A DNA stretch of 64,000 nt from Tamarix chinensis (GCA_030549775.1 CM060174.1:50716207-50780206); one strand, 5' to 3'; shown: positions 1 to 12,985, numbered from the stretch's first letter. Numbers and translations: made by a program. Notes: generated from the sequence alone by a model not told the origin.

Positions 1-352
1 CTTGTCACCATACTCATTTACTAAAAGCCCCTAACAACATGAGTCACCTGTACATTCTCTAGTCAATTGATTCTCAATTAATTCACATTGTAGCAAAACA
101 TTCCTGACATCTACAAGAAATAATTTATCTTTCCCATATAATACAATCTCACAAAAATGTTTGTAAACAATAGGCAAATAACACAATAACATAATCACCA
201 ACTCATCATCATCTAATTTAACATATATATTCCACAAAACCATAACCTTATTTCAAATCATGAAGTTGGCTCTTCAATAATAGCCAATTCACTACAAATC
301 TTATCATATACAAGGATTCTAGCTTCAAGTATAATGCATGAATAATTGGCTC
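1..352 (-). pseudogene. Copia gag fragment (UBN2-type), truncated
   Basis: Read on the minus strand, this stretch gives a degenerate piece of a Ty1/Copia gag polyprotein. The part nearest 352 reads like the segment that in intact elements carries KLESLYM and KSQLHDLK-type motifs. The open part (31-243) contains ELVIMLLCYLP, followed by YKHFCEIVLYGKDKL and a DVRNVLLQ segment, which is the usual order in the gag UBN2 domain: a KIDDE-like turn, LLCSLP, YGRDxL, then a helix. A stop/frame break separates the two parts. The fragment is cut at the window edge on its C-terminal side and at 352 by a TGTAACACCC long terminal repeat on its N-terminal side. It is a dead retrotransposon piece. Confidence 0.75.
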
Positions 353-3156
353 TGTAACACCCCCAATTTACCAAGTAAAAAAATTTATTTTTCCAAAGCA
401 CTAATTACAAAATTATTAGGAGTTACTACCACACTAATCATAAGTCTTGCTTCGTAGCCTTTCTTGCACCAAGTACGAAGGCTAAAATAAACTATAAACA
501 AGTAGAATAATGGAAATAGAATAATACATAATAGAATTTATGGATAAATGTTGTATTAAAATATTATTACCAAATTATGACAAGGGACATAATAGTCAAA
601 AGGAAAACCAAACATAGTAAAAACCCAAAACATAAAGAAACAACACTAGTTTGCCTTAACTTTTGGACCCAAAGGCCCACTCAGAAAATGAAACCTCTTC
701 CTAAGGACTCTAATTATCCTTCTTATTATTACATTCTTTATGCCACTCCATGGTCCTCATGTAATCATCTATAAAATTAGTATTAGTATGGTTTTCTAGT
801 ACTGATTAAATCACAATAACTCATAAGAGGTAGCATACCCACATTTTATATAGACATACATAAACTGAAAGCATATTGGAGCACCAAGAATGAACCATAA
901 CCACAAACATTATTCATGGAGAAATATACATAAACATCTAGTCTTAAATTTAACAGTAGAACATACCAGTAAATTTCTCATCATTTCAAGGTATAAAATC
1001 ATATTTAATTAGTTATATATATTCCAAACATGGTGATAGGGTACCAAGGTATTTAAAAAAAACAATAATATAATATAATACTAGGGTAAGGCACTAGGGC
1101 GTCTACCAAACCAAAAAATCTAACACAAACCAAGGTAGGGCACTAATGCAATTATTGAACAAATAAATCCATCACAATACCAGGGTAGGACACTGAGGTG
1201 AATACCGAACCAACAAATCCTTTATTATACCAAGGTAGGGTACTGAGGCAACTATCGGACTAACAAATCCATCACCATACCAAGGTAGGGTACTGAGGAG
1301 ACTATTAAATCAACAAATCTATTTCTTTCATTTTGTTACATAACATATATTTTCATTTTACTTACATACTCAAAGGGGATACAATCAACTTAGGAACATA
1401 GCGGTATATCTGGTTATATTAGCATCCAAAAGAAATACAATACCCTTACCTTAAACCCAAGGACACAGTGGTATGCCTTGTCATACTAGTGCACAAGGGA
1501 ACACAACACCCTCCCAACCTCAGTCACCTAGTCCTTAAGTATCAATACCCCTTATAGGACCGATAGTTCACCTATAGAGTATAGTAAGGGCTTAAATTAA
1601 GGTACAACGACACATTAGTGAACCAAAATAATGAGGGCTAACACCTCACCTATGATGTAGCAACCCTTAGAGAGAAACCATTCCTAACTCGAGGTATTTC
1701 ACTCAAGCATTAATATATTTTATAAGGTGGTAATATAAGTCCTTACGGCCCAAAAATTTTCATTTTCTATATTTAATCATTTTTCGTTTTATTTCCAATT
1801 ATTTGTATAAATCCTAAGGTTATAGGCTTATGTTATGGAAAGTCAAAGATTAGGTCAACCTATCACAAGCCTAATGCCATCCTAGAATTCAATTATTTGT
1901 AAAAGATATAATAGGTCAAAATTACCAAAATGCCCTTCAAACCTCTATTTCATCATTTTATTCATTTTTATACCAAAGATTATCATTATGAGAGATTTGT
2001 CACACGACAGTAAAGAGGAAATATTCCACATTATTTTAGCACATAGGTAATCATTTCATTTCGACAACTAACTATATTTTCTACTTTTCATTTATTTAGT
2101 GCTTTGCGCCCACAAAACCCTAATCATGCAACTCTCACATACTACATCTTCCATGTAGCATGTATGTATATAGTTAATGCATAAAACATCATTTAAATAG
2201 GAATATTATCATCACATTACATGAAGGAAATTATCTCTAACCCTAGTTCATGTGAATATAATTTATCACAAGCTAACCCTAATCATGCTTGATGAAAATT
2301 ATTATAACCCTAACTACCATGAATGAGTAATCATGAGGCATTTAACATGTAATTTGAATTATATATTGATAAGAATGGAAACCCTAACCAAGATTTATAC
2401 ATGTAAACGTAAAACATTTTACATATTACTATACATACAACTTAACTTTCACAATCCTACATATCATCACATTAATAAGTTATCATTTTATCATTCATGA
2501 TACAATAGTTGAAAAAAAACTTAAAACCCTATAATGATTTTAGTCCTAACGAATCATAGAATATTCACACATGTATTCTACCATCTTATGAGTGACCAGA
2601 TTTACGTAATCCAAGGCTATACAAAAAGAAGTCTTCTCTAAAGTCCGTAAGAATTATCTAGGAATTTAACATCCAAAAAAATATGTATAAACATATAATA
2701 TTACACAAATATAATCCTAAAATTACTAAAATAATTTAAGGGTCACTAATAAGTGAAATAAGCCAAGAGGAAGCCAAATAAAAACTTAACACCAAGGAAG
2801 GAAGCTTTGGTCGAGAAGGGGGAGAGCTTGATTGTCTTGGCTGGTGATAGGGAGGCACAAGTGATAAGAATAGACGATGTCAGGGGTACTAGATCTAGTA
2901 GAAAAGGGAGAAGAAAAGGTGGCACAAATAGGTCAAAAAAGAGGAGAAGGATTTGGTGAAAATGGGTACAGCACCAAGGAGGAGCTTTGGCTAAAATGAT
3001 CGAAGATGAAGGGAATGGAATGAAAATGTCATTTGGGGTGTGGTAATTGATTTGATGAGGAGAACTAAAGGAAAAAGAGAGGAGAAGTAAAAAGAGTGAG
3101 GGGTGGTTTTGGGGGTTTTGTGTATGGGTGATGGGAATGCTATGGTAGGGGCTATC
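353..3156 (+). mobile_element. TGTA-family LTR, 3'-incomplete copy (unit 1)
   Basis: Begins with TGTAACACCCCCAATTTACC, directly after the Copia gag fragment. It follows the module order of the better-preserved units: an early 'ACCACACTAATC...CCAAGTACGAAGGCTAA' segment (compare 11480-11540 and 49860-49935), a 50-bp tandem array (1081-1330), blocks resembling 'cacaGTGGTATGCC..GTCATACTAGTGCACAAGG' (compare 50860-50960), an AT-rich middle, and a purine-rich stretch at 2760-3140. It has no terminal TTACA and stops at 3157, where another unit of the same family starts, so the newer unit probably inserted into it. The preceding five bases are ggctc, but I found no matching duplication. No coding capacity. 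Confidence 0.6.
1081..1330 (+). repeat. 50-bp tandem repeat, about 5 copies
   Basis: The motif ACCAAGGTAGGG(T/C)ACTGAGG recurs with starts of its CAAGGTAGGG core at 1131, 1181, 1231 and 1281, and a degenerate copy at 1081. The spacing is exactly 50 bp. Between the cores lies a variable 'ACCGAACCAACAAATCC'-like filler. It lies inside TGTA-family unit 1. Confidence 0.85.
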
Positions 3157-3753
3157 TGTAACACCCCCAAATTTGGGGACTTAAAAATTTCATTTAAAAA
3201 AGTTAATAGAGGAAGCCAAAACACAAAAAGTAGGGGTGTCATGCCGCATCTAACATAAAAGAGGCACTCCCTATGCCTTTTCCACGTCGGGTGCAAGGAA
3301 AAAGTAACCTCATACCTAGGAATTAGGTATCAGAAGCACTTGATTCCACTACGATATAGGGTATGAAAATGAGAGAAGGGAATAAATAGTAAAAACAGAG
3401 GACTAAGGAGTCCAAAGAGAGAGATAGAGATATCCAGATAATCATACCCTTTACCAAAACATTTAGTAATTACTCAAGGCAAGAATATCAAGCTAACAAT
3501 CATCAATCACCTGCAAAAAAAGGGTAGATCTCCTTGTGGGAATGAGTAGCACCCATCAAACAGGTGGTCAATATGCTACATATGGAGCAAGGGAACAATA
3601 CTATCGAAATAGGAATACAAATAACACCTACTTCCATATTAGATAATAAAGGAATATAATTAAGTAAATAAAACATCTCATAAGGCATATTACGATCTAG
3701 ATCCTCTTATTAAGTATAGTCTATTTTCATTCTTTTTATATACGTTAAGTGTA

Positions 3754-4270
3754 GGAACCCCACTATTCTTAAACCGGTGGAACAGTTTGAAATTCTCGGG
3801 GACAACACACTTGAGCCAATATTATTTTTGGTGGAATGGAGGTTAAAAACTTCTCCTTGGGGAAGAATGCTCTCGAGCCACTATTCTACCCGATGGAATG
3901 GGAATATATATACTTATAGAAAATATATCACTTAGGTCCTGACTCACGTATTCTTCCATTATAAATCATCAGTATCTTTCCCATAGGTTATGAAGATATG
4001 TTTTATTTCACAATGAGTAGGGACCCCACTATTCTTAAACCGGTGGAACGGTCTAAAACTTTCGGGGACAACACACTCGAGCTACTATTCTTTTTGGTAG
4101 AATAGAGATTAAAAACATCATCTTGGGGCAGAATGCTCCTGAGCTATTATTCTCCTCATTGGAATGGGATACATATATATAGGTTTAGGAAAATAATCAC
4201 TATGGCCCTACTCATATGATATTTCATTTTAAGTGATTAGTATCTTATTCAAGATTGATTCTCAGGCATA
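3754..4270 (+). repeat. Two direct copies of a ~267-bp block
   Basis: GGAACCCCACTATTCTTAAA at 3754 recurs as GGACCCCACTATTCTTAAA at 4021, each followed by CCGGTGGAAC, a 'CGGGGACAACACACT(T/C)GAGC' segment, a 'TTGGGGcAGAATGCTC' segment, an 'ACTCA...ATT' piece and a 'TTAG...TATCTT' tail. The same block, in shorter form, is found tandemly in other family units at about 12150-12480 and 50460-50760, so it is a structural module of the LTR. Confidence 0.8.
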
Positions 4271-4919
4271 GTACACAATCAAAACATATATACATACATA
4301 TATATATATATATAGCATAGGTCTGAATCCTTAAGTCTTGTGAAATCCTAATTACACTCCCATTAATATTCATTCTCCCATATTGGTTGTTATACTCACA
4401 TTATATTGTCATCTTCCAAATCCCATCATTAGTATCATACCCAAAATGCATAACCTAATTCCCATGAGTTTGCTTTGATAATCACATCCCAATATATATA
4501 TTAATCACTGAAGTATCCAAGACCAAATTCCATAGAATTGTCATAACACTTCACATGAAATTTTCATGATTTCTAATTTCAATAGCCAACCTCTAAACCC
4601 TGAACATGAAATAATGATATTAACACTTCAAGATAGCTTGCCCCAAATTTACTATTAAACATGCAAGAACCCCAAATAATGATAATCCTCCCATGAATTA
4701 CTCAAGCTATTATTGTCATAATTTAAACCTCTTAACACATAAATAACTAAAACTTCCTTATTATCCTATAATGACCAAGTTACCCTTTAAGCACAATTAA
4801 AACCTTTATTTTATAAAATATTATACCTTTCATACATATTATTTCTCCAAGTCCCCATTTATCATCACACCTTGGGAGAAACCTTAAATCCATTTACCAC
4901 AACTCATTCAACCCATATT

Positions 4920-5280
4920 TCATACCATGAGATATATTTTCACAAATATGACATTATCATCATTCAATCCATATGTCATAGCTTAAGATATATTTTCAAA
5001 ATTATAACATTATCATCATTCAACCCATATTTCATACCTTAAGATATATTTTCACGTTTCAACCCATATTTTATACCTTAAGATATATTTTCACAAATAT
5101 GACATTATCATAATTCAACCCATATTTCATACCTTAAGATATATTTTCACAAATATGACATTATCATCATTTAACCCATATATATATTTCCACAAGTGTG
5201 ATGTTATCATCATCCAAACTATATTTCAAACCATAGATATATTTCCACTACCATAAGATGTATTTTGACAAATATGTAAA
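4920..5280 (+). repeat. ~56-bp satellite-like tandem repeat
   Basis: The unit 'CCCATATTTCATACCTTAAG' + 'ATATATTTTCACAAATATGA' + 'CATTATCATCATTCAA' is repeated five to six times. GATATATTTT cores are spaced 56, 56, 39 and 55 bp apart, so one unit lost about 17 bp. The copies degrade at 5180-5280. Inside TGTA-family unit 2. Confidence 0.8.
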
Positions 5281-5931
5281 ATGATCTTCAACTAGCTAGA
5301 AAAATCATAAATACATTCTTCTAGATCTTAACCAACTATGTAAAGCTAACAACATCAAACTAATTAAAATAAGGACATAATCTTTAGTTATATATTTAAC
5401 AAACCGGCTGAATATCAAACAATCATCACATTGTTCCAGCTATGCATAGTAAAATTAAGTAGATATTAATAATATATATATATATATATATAGGTTAAGT
5501 ATAATAATATGATACTACTAAAAGTAGAATTGAGAATAATGTATATAATAGTTTGTTATAAGATCAAATATTAATTATTATATATAGTATAATAAATGCT
5601 AAACCTAAGCCCTAACCATTAATAAAATAAATTATAATAAATACTAACCCTAAACATAATTGAACCATAATCCTAAACCTAGCTAACTATAATTAAACCC
5701 TAATAAACCATATATTATTATTATTATTAAAATAATACTATTATTATTATACATAATTATTCCTCTTAATTTAATTATTCACTTTTATATTTAGTATAAT
5801 AGACGCTAAACCCAAACCCTAACCATAACCCAAACCCTTAACCTAATAAATTATAATAAAAACTAACCTTGAACCTAATTGAACCATAATCCTAAACCTA
5901 GCTAACTATAATTAAACCTTAATAAATCCTA

Positions 5932-5976
<45 letters not shown>

Positions 5977-5981
5977 AAAAC

Positions 5982-6018
<37 letters not shown>

Positions 6019-6365
6019 CACAATTATTCCTTTCTATTTAATTATTCACTTTTATATTTAGTATAATAAATGCTAAACCCTAACCCTAACCTTAAACCTA
6101 ATAAATTATAATAAAAAATAACCCTAAACATCATAAGATAATGATCTTAAACCTAGATAACTATAGCTAAACCCTAATAAATCCTATATTATTATTATTA
6201 TTATTATTATACACAATTATTCCTCTCTATTTAATTATTTACTTTTACATCTAGTATAATAAATGCTAAACCCTAACCCTAATAAATTATAATAAAAAGT
6301 AACCCTAAACCTCATAAGATAATGATCATAAACCTAGCTAACTATAATTAAACCCTAATACATCC

Positions 6366-6367
6366 TA

Positions 6368-6408
<41 letters not shown>

Positions 6409-6412
6409 GTAT

Positions 6413-6450
<38 letters not shown>

Positions 6451-6485
6451 TTATTATTATGATTATGATTATAATTGTGATTATG

Positions 6486-6527
<42 letters not shown>

Positions 6528-6530
6528 GTT
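6366..6530 (+). repeat. Compound triplet microsatellite ATT/ACT/ATT
   Basis: One unit of the 5.6-7.5 kb array has an expanded tract: (ATT)n, then (ACT)n at about 6415-6450, then ATTATG/ATTATA variants, then (ATT)n again. On the minus strand it gives a spurious poly-Asn/poly-Ser reading frame, which is not a gene. Confidence 0.9.
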
Positions 6531-7090
6531 CCTTTGTATTAAATTTTTCACTTTTATATTTAGTATAATAAACGCTAAACCCTAACCCTAATAAATTATA
6601 ATAAAAACTAACCCTAAACATCATAAGATAATGATCCTAAACCTAGCTAACTATAATTAAACCCTAACACATCCTATATTATTATTATTATTATTATTAT
6701 TATTATCGATTTAATTTTTCACTTTTATATTTAGTATAATAAATGCTAAACCCTAACCCTAACCCTAATAAAGTATAATAAAAACTAACCCTAAAACTCA
6801 TAATACTCTAATCCTAAACCTAGCTAACTATAATTAAACCGTAATAAATCCTATATTATTATTATTATTATCAAAACACTATTATTATTATTAATATATA
6901 CAATTATTCCTCTCTATTTAATTATTCACTTTTATATTTAGTATAATAAATGATAAACCCTAACCCTAACCCTGACCCTTAGCCTAATAAATTATAATAA
7001 AAACAAAACCCTAAACGTAAATGAACCATAATCCTAAAACTAGCTAACTATAATTAAACCTTAATAAATTCTATATTATTATTTAGTATT

Positions 7091-7244
<154 letters not shown>

Positions 7245-7443
7245 ACACAATTATTCCTCACTATTTAATTATTTACTTTTATATTTAGTATAATAAACAC
7301 TAAACCCTAACCGTAACGCTAACCCCTAACCCTAACCCTAACCCTAATAAAATATAATAAAAATTAACCCTAATCCTAAACCTAGCTAAATATAATTAAA
7401 TCATAATAAATCCTATATTATTATTGTTATTATTATTAAAAAC

Positions 7444-7477
<34 letters not shown>

Positions 7478-7678
7478 AACAATTATTTCTTTTTATTTAA
7501 TTATTCACTTTTATATATTCTTTTTTTTCTATATCTATTTAATCCTCATCAAATAAAAATCATTAACATATACATCTCTACTTGAAATTTTCATTTAATG
7601 ATGTGCATATGTAAAATATATTTTCATTTTATTATATGAAATTTCCTATATCTTATAGTGTCCTATAATTATTAATGA

Positions 7679-7795
7679 AAATGTGTGTGTGTGTGTGTGT
7701 GTATAGTTTTTTTATGAGTGACATTACTAATAATTTGAAGTATTTTATTTCTCTAGCTTCGTAATTCTACAGTCATGCATATATTATATATATAT

Positions 7796-7846
<51 letters not shown>

Positions 7847-7857
7847 GATAGATAGAT

Positions 7858-7898
<41 letters not shown>

Positions 7899-7912
7899 TA
7901 GATAGATAGATA
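7679..7912 (+). repeat. GT, TA and GATA microsatellites
   Basis: A (GT)n run lies at about 7681-7703. A long compound tract of TA and (GATA)n/(TA)n units then runs from about 7784 to 7912, immediately before the truncated CACTA-like element. A TA/CA run also lies at 8070-8108. Slippage here may have erased the left boundary of that element. Confidence 0.9.
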
Positions 7913-7913
7913 T

Positions 7914-8772
7914 GTAAAGCTCTTAGTCAACACATGCATATGTTAACATATAATAGTACTGCGGCAAATTCAATAACGAACATCAACAATTTTCACCAAC
8001 ACATTTTTCAACAACAAACTGCATTTTTTCAATAACAAATAATGCAATCCTATATCAGCATGCATGCATTTATATATATATATATATATACACACACACA
8101 TATATATAAGAAGAGAAAAAGCTATGAGTGGAAGAACAAAAACATACATAAAAGGAGTGGCGGTGAGCAAGAGGAGAGCGATGACCACCTACGAACATGG
8201 CAGAGGAAGAAGGAAGAAGGAAGAAGTGCTGGCTAGGTGCGGAAGAATGACAACACATGCAAAGCTAAGAATGGAAGAGGTGTGGTGTTTCAAGGAAGAG
8301 GAGAGTTGGGGGTGCAAAAGAGAACATCTGGTGGTTTTCCTGACTTGAGAGGAGCCGAAGTGGTGGTGCACGGTGTGGTGGTGTGAGGGTTTGCAAAAGA
8401 AGGAGAGTAAGAGAGGGAAGGTGTAGAGTCTGCAATTTTTGGCATGAAATAGAACTAAAAGAAATAAAAGGCAAAATTGGGGTTTTAATAATGGTTCCTA
8501 CAAGAACCATTATTAAAACCAGAACTGTTATTAAAACTTGTGGGGCTTTTGACAATGGTTATTTTAGAAACCGTTATTAAAGGAGCTTCTAATAACGGTT
8601 TTCGTGTACCGTTATTAAAACTACTGTGTAAATTTTAGCATTAGGTTTTTAAAAATACTTTTGAACTATAACCATTATCAAAACTATCTCGCGCATTAAT
8701 TTTCACTCATTTGGTAACAGTTTTCAAACTGTTATTAAGACCCTGTTATTATTTCTCGTTTTCGTAGTAGTG
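7914..8772. mobile_element. Truncated non-autonomous CACTA element (copy 2)
   Basis: The right end reads TTTTCGTAGTAGTG at 8759-8772, which on the other strand is CACTACTACGAAAA, identical to the terminus of the complete element at 17544-19393. Just inside are degenerate inverted repeats of the AACCGTTATTAAA type (8480-8750). The internal stretch at 7917-8020 ('CAACACATGCATATGTTAAC', 'CAATTTTCACCAACACATTT') matches 18690-18785 of the complete copy. No left CACTA terminus is visible; the homology begins directly after a GATA/TA microsatellite. No transposase is encoded. The short open frames at 8042-8580 are non-coding. Confidence 0.72.
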
Positions 8773-9490
8773 CTAGTCATGTCATAGAATATTTACATTA
8801 TGCCTTCTAATTTTATATAGATCATTATGGAGAATTGTGCATCATAAGGCCTTGACATACTATATTTATGTTATCCATGATCTTATGTACTATCTTTCTA
8901 AGTATGTTACATACCATGTTATCTTATGACCTTAATGTGTAGCATGAGCCCTTACTATATTTTAGGTAGTTTATTTTACGAGTATTCCACCATACTCATA
9001 CTATATTTGTGTGCTGACTATGATAATCTTGCTTTTTGTCCATCGAGCAAAGGAGATTTACGGGGATATGATTATCAGCTAGACTATGTTAAGGATGTTA
9101 TCATTGGCTAGTATTTGACCATTCTATAGTTTTCGAGAGTTACATTCATATTTAGTTAAGATTTAGGCTAACTAGTTAGATTTTCTTTCCCACTATGAAG
9201 GGATGCTGTTGGTTTTTTCTAGTTATTTAAACTCTTGTCTTTGGTTCCTCTATTTGGATATTGTATACTCTCGTCTCTCTACATTATTATTCTCATTATT
9301 GTATTAATAATAGATCTTGCATTCTTTGTTGTTTGTTCCATTTTTCCTTATATTAGGCATAAGTTAAGTGATGATCACACCTTTTTCATGGTTGATGTAG
9401 TGGTAATGTCTCCCGCTTTTGCTTTTATAAGGCTTCAACATTGTCTTCAAAATAATTGTTTTTTTTTGTTTTAAAATTAGGGGTGTTACA
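8773..9490 (-). mobile_element. TGTA-family LTR, minus-strand 5' end (unit 3)
   Basis: The right edge at 9476-9490 reads AATTAGGGGTGTTACA, the reverse complement of a TGTAACACCCC start. The stretch at 9220-9480 is homologous to 19750-20020: both carry 'TTATTTAAACTCTTG(T/G)CTTTG', a TATATTAGGCATAAGTTA-like piece and 'ATAAGGCTTC(A/T)ACATT'. The two are therefore sister copies in the minus orientation. It is interrupted on its left by the truncated CACTA copy. Small open frames here have no recognisable product. Confidence 0.55.
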
Positions 9491-9730
9491 TTGGGTGTTT
9501 AGTTTTAAGCTATTGTTAAAATAATATTAGTGTGATCCATGATATTCATATGCTATGTTAACTTTCTAATTTTGAGCATGTAAGCATGTCTTCGTATTTC
9601 TAAAAGTATGAACATGTGTTAGCTGAATTGGTATTTACATGATTTGATAAAATTAACATTAGAGTGTTTTGATTAAGTTGGGATTTATTTCTAAATGTAT
9701 GAGCATGTGTTATCCATGTTTTTATACCAA
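9491..9730. other. Short unassigned stretch
   Basis: No gene seen. A phrase close to 'TAAATGTATGAGCATGTGTTA' occurs twice (about 9600-9625 and 9692-9712), suggesting a short degenerate duplication of roughly 90 bp. Confidence 0.5.
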
Positions 9731-9734
9731 TAAA

Positions 9735-11230
9735 CCTTTTGAGCCATATTGAAGCCATTAATGATGTTGAAGTTGATCACATAACAAGATAGGGTTGGGG
9801 TTGATTCCCAATGGGTGCCTTGAAATTTTTGTGGATAGTTAAAGATATAATGGTGACATAGTATGGTTCTTTTTGAAATAATTTAATCTTAAGAAATTGC
9901 CTTAGATATATTTTTTGGGCATCAACCAAATTGTTATAATTTTGATAACAAGTATAAAAAATGATGGTCATTGCTCCTGCATCAAAATACTCAGGTTGTT
10001 GAGGATTCAATTTGTTGAATCCAACATTAGCTTGAGACTTGATATAATTTTTGATGTTTGAGGTTGCAAGATGTTTGATTTTCTTCAAAGGTGAGGAAGT
10101 AGATTCACTAGGACCACCTTCAACAACCAAAAGGGATTCTTCATCAAATAAAGGAATCTCCTTTTGGCCATTTAAAATGTCATCTTCAACTTTTGAATCA
10201 CAATCTTCTGTACCTTCCTCTTGAGCAATGACATCATGCTTTCTGTTTTTCCATTTTTTGCATCTTCTATTTTTCATACAACAATTGAATTATGGCATCA
10301 AGTTTTGCATCCGTCACCTCTTTGTTAGAACACATGGGTTTGGAGTGGCCAAGTTCAAGGCATTTTTGTCATCTAGTCGAATAGCTACCATTAAAGTGTA
10401 TAATGGTTACATTTTTTAAATTTTCATAGGTACGGAAAAATATATGTGAAAATGGAGTTGAATGGGAGTGAATGAAGGTTAGGGGCTTAATTTTGTGTGA
10501 GAGTGGGTGAGATGGACGGAAATAGAAAGGAAAAAAATGATGATGATATAGAGGGATGGACGGGGTGACAAAAATGTGGAGATTAAAAGATAAATCCCAA
10601 TTTATCAAATTTGAGCTTTCATACCAATTTAATGCATGTGGGGAAAAAATTGGGTCATGCTAATATTTGATGATAGAATTTGGGTTGAATTCCAATAAAA
10701 ATAAAATTTTAGAAATGAGATGAAGAAGATGAGGATAATATGATCCTTGGCAACTCCTTAGATCATATACTTGAAGATACCACCTATAGTTTTCAACACT
10801 TAGTTTAAACTCAGAATGTTTTTGGAACATAAATTCAAAACTTATGCACTATAGTTTAAATGAAGAAACAAAAGGTTTCATGGTTAAATAAATGACATCC
10901 AAAATGCCTTTTCATCCTATGAATTGTTCCATTATTATAGGAGTATATAGGACACTTAGTTACAAGCTAACTAACCATTACAACAAACGAACAACCCTAA
11001 ATCATCTAGTTACTTAGGAATTAACTAAACATGATCTTAGAGATAATAAGAAATTTGATTTTAGCCATATGGGGGTAGACTTGAGTTCTAAAAACTTGAT
11101 ACAAGAAACTAAGGAGAAAATAAAACCAAATTAATACTTAGCTAAAAACATACATAGTAGTGCTAAAGTAAATGGTAACAAACAAATTTTATTTTCGGTG
11201 ATAAGTAACCAAATATTGCAAAGTGTGTCT
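9735..11230. repeat. Unidentified repeat, copy A (with empty insertion site)
   Basis: Three blocks of this stretch recur further right: 9735-9992 matches 16535-16793, 10630-10782 matches 11253-11406, and 10783-11230 matches 15551-16000. At 10778-10790 copy A reads GAAGATACCACCTATAG without interruption, whereas the right-hand copy carries a 4.1-kb LTR exactly between GATACC and ACCTA. Identity over these blocks is visibly high but not complete. The nature of the repeat is unknown; it contains the open frame at 9777-10277. Confidence 0.75.
9777..10277 (-). CDS. Unidentified 166-aa ORF in a repeated block
   Basis: An uninterrupted 166-codon frame that I do not recognise. Its N-terminus is strongly basic (MKNRRCKKWKNRKHD), followed by an acidic stretch at about residues 20-50. 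A Lys-rich patch (SPLKKIKH) lies near residue 65, and the C-terminal third is rich in Tyr, Asn and Phe (GAMTIIFYTCYQNYNNLVDA). That third is repeated, in frame, in the decayed block at 16575-16778, so two copies at different sites share a coding-like segment; this is why I list it. Just upstream, minus-strand frames give GHSKPMC and KLDAIIQLL, vaguely retroelement-like. It is most likely part of a transposable element or a spurious frame in one. No signal peptide or membrane helix is evident. Confidence 0.3.
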   Translation of the reverse strand: MKNRRCKKWKNRKHDVIAQEEGTEDCDSKVEDDILNGQKEIPLFDEESLLVVEGGPSESTSSPLKKIKHLATSNIKNYIKSQANVGFNKLNPQQPEYFDAGAMTIIFYTCYQNYNNLVDAQKIYLRQFLKIKLFQKEPYYVTIISLTIHKNFKAPIGNQPQPYLVM

Positions 11231-11252
11231 TCTATCCTTCCAAGCATATTGT

Positions 11253-11406
11253 TTGATGCATATGGGATATGAATTGGGTCATTCTAAGAGTTGATGATGG
11301 AATTTGGGTTGAATTACAACAGTGGAAAAAAATTCAAAAATCAGATGAAGAAGATGAGGATAATATGATCCTTGGTAGCTCCTTAGATCATATATTTGAA
11401 GATACC
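11253..11406. repeat. Copy B of the unidentified repeat, left part
   Basis: Matches 10630-10782, including 'GATGAAGAAGATGAGGATAA' and 'TATGATCCTTGG' and 'AGCTCCTTAGATCATATA'. It is cut at GATACC by the LTR starting at 11407 and resumes at 15551. The 63-codon frame at 11269-11460 merely runs across this junction and is not a gene. Confidence 0.85.
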
Positions 11407-12149
11407 TGTAACACCCCCAAAATTTTACACATATTTTTAAAAACAAGACTTATAAATTAAAAACCGTAAAATCAGGGTATGCTATCACCACACTTAGTAC
11501 CAGACTGGTTCACTCCTACCGCTCCAGTACCAAGTGTTAAGGCTAAGAAAAACTACACAAAACATTATGAAATAATCTAAATTCATAAATATGGAAATTA
11601 GAGTGTGCATAAGTCTTTAAATAACTTGAAATACAAGTTATTGTTTTTCAGAGAGGAAAAAATACTAAAAATAATGAAATTGTTTCTGAAGACTCAAACA
11701 TAATTAATAGATAATAAGGATAATAATCTCAATGAAATACGATCACGCCACTCTAGGTTCTGATCCAGGCCAAAGTGATCACTCGGCCCCATCTGATGTC
11801 CCATAGACATCAATGGCATCAAAGAACGTATCGCCTACCCGCAACACATCAGACAAGCCTTCTACTCGTGGGAATGAGCAACACTCATGAAAGGGGTGGT
11901 CAGTACGCTACGTACTGAGTAAGGTAACCAAACACTAAGGCCAACACATAAACACATAAAATCATGTAGGGAAATATTTAACTTACGCATTCAAACCTAC
12001 ACATGTAATACATAAGGCCATGAATAAAATTATACAGCTTATAAATCAACAATCCCACTCACCACAATCCAGAAGTCTGGATTAATTATTTAATTAATCT
12101 TTTATCGAAAGTCGATACACACCATGCCTTTTATCAAATTCATGTAAGC

Positions 12150-12480
12150 ACAGGAACACCCCACTATTTTATCTGGTGGGATAGTCACTTGTGGGACAAA
12201 GTCCACACCACTATTATTCATCGGTGGATCGGTCACTTGCGGGACAATAGTCCACACCACTATTCTTGACCAGTGGATCGGTTTGGTTCCTGCTCATACG
12301 GTGTTCCACTGTAAGTAATTAGTGTCTTTTAAGTACTTTAGAAAACTCTAATTTGTGTTTATTGAGCTCAAGGTCACCCCACTATTATTGTCAGTGGGAC
12401 GGTCACTTGCGGGACAATAGTCCACACCACTATTTTTGACCTATGGATCAGTTTGGACCCGGCTCAATATTCTTTCACTT
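12150..12480 (+). repeat. CCACTATT..GGTGGATCGG tandem blocks
   Basis: Four or more copies of 'CCACTATT(A/C)TT...(G/C)GTGG(A/G)(T/A)CGGT' joined to 'CACTTGCGGGACAATAGTCC' lie within 330 bp. The same wording is found at 3754-4120 and 50460-50720, always about 600-750 bp after the TGTAACACCC start. Confidence 0.85.
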
Positions 12481-12609
12481 TAAATAGTTAGTGTATTAAA
12501 TATTTTATTCAAAAAAATTTCCCAGACATGCATGACCAACTCCTACTATTCTTATCCTCCAAACCCTAGTTGACCAGACCATACCATGGAAACCATCACC
12601 AACCCTAAA

Positions 12610-12985
12610 TTCCACATAAAACCTAACTCCCATGCAACCATTAACTCCCATGCAACCCTAACTCCACATAAACCTTATCCTCATGCAAACCCTAACTCCC
12701 ATGCAAAAGCCTAGCTCCGCCATGCAACCCTAATACCACCATGCAACCATTAATGCCACCATGCAACCATTAATACCACCATACAACCCTAATACCACCA
12801 TGCAAACCCTAACACCTCCATACAAAACCCTAATACCACCATGTGAACCCTAATACCACCATGCAAACTCTAATACCACCATGCAAACCTTAATACCACC
12901 ATGTAAACCCTAATACCATCATGCAACCATAATACCACCATGCATGCAAACATTAACTCCATGTGAACATTAACTCCCACCTCCA
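12610..12985 (+). repeat. ~20-bp minisatellite ACCACCATGCAA
   Basis: About fifteen degenerate copies of 'CCCTAATACCACCATGCAAA' in tandem; the earliest copies carry 'CTAACTCCCATGCAACC' instead. The repeat is inside the 11407-15545 LTR and shows no coding potential. Confidence 0.88.

Noticed and set aside
7310..7352. Interstitial telomere tract (CCCTAA runs)
   Set aside because: Only three to four clean units, mixed with other variants, and present inside a repeated core; more likely incidental to the array than a former telomere.
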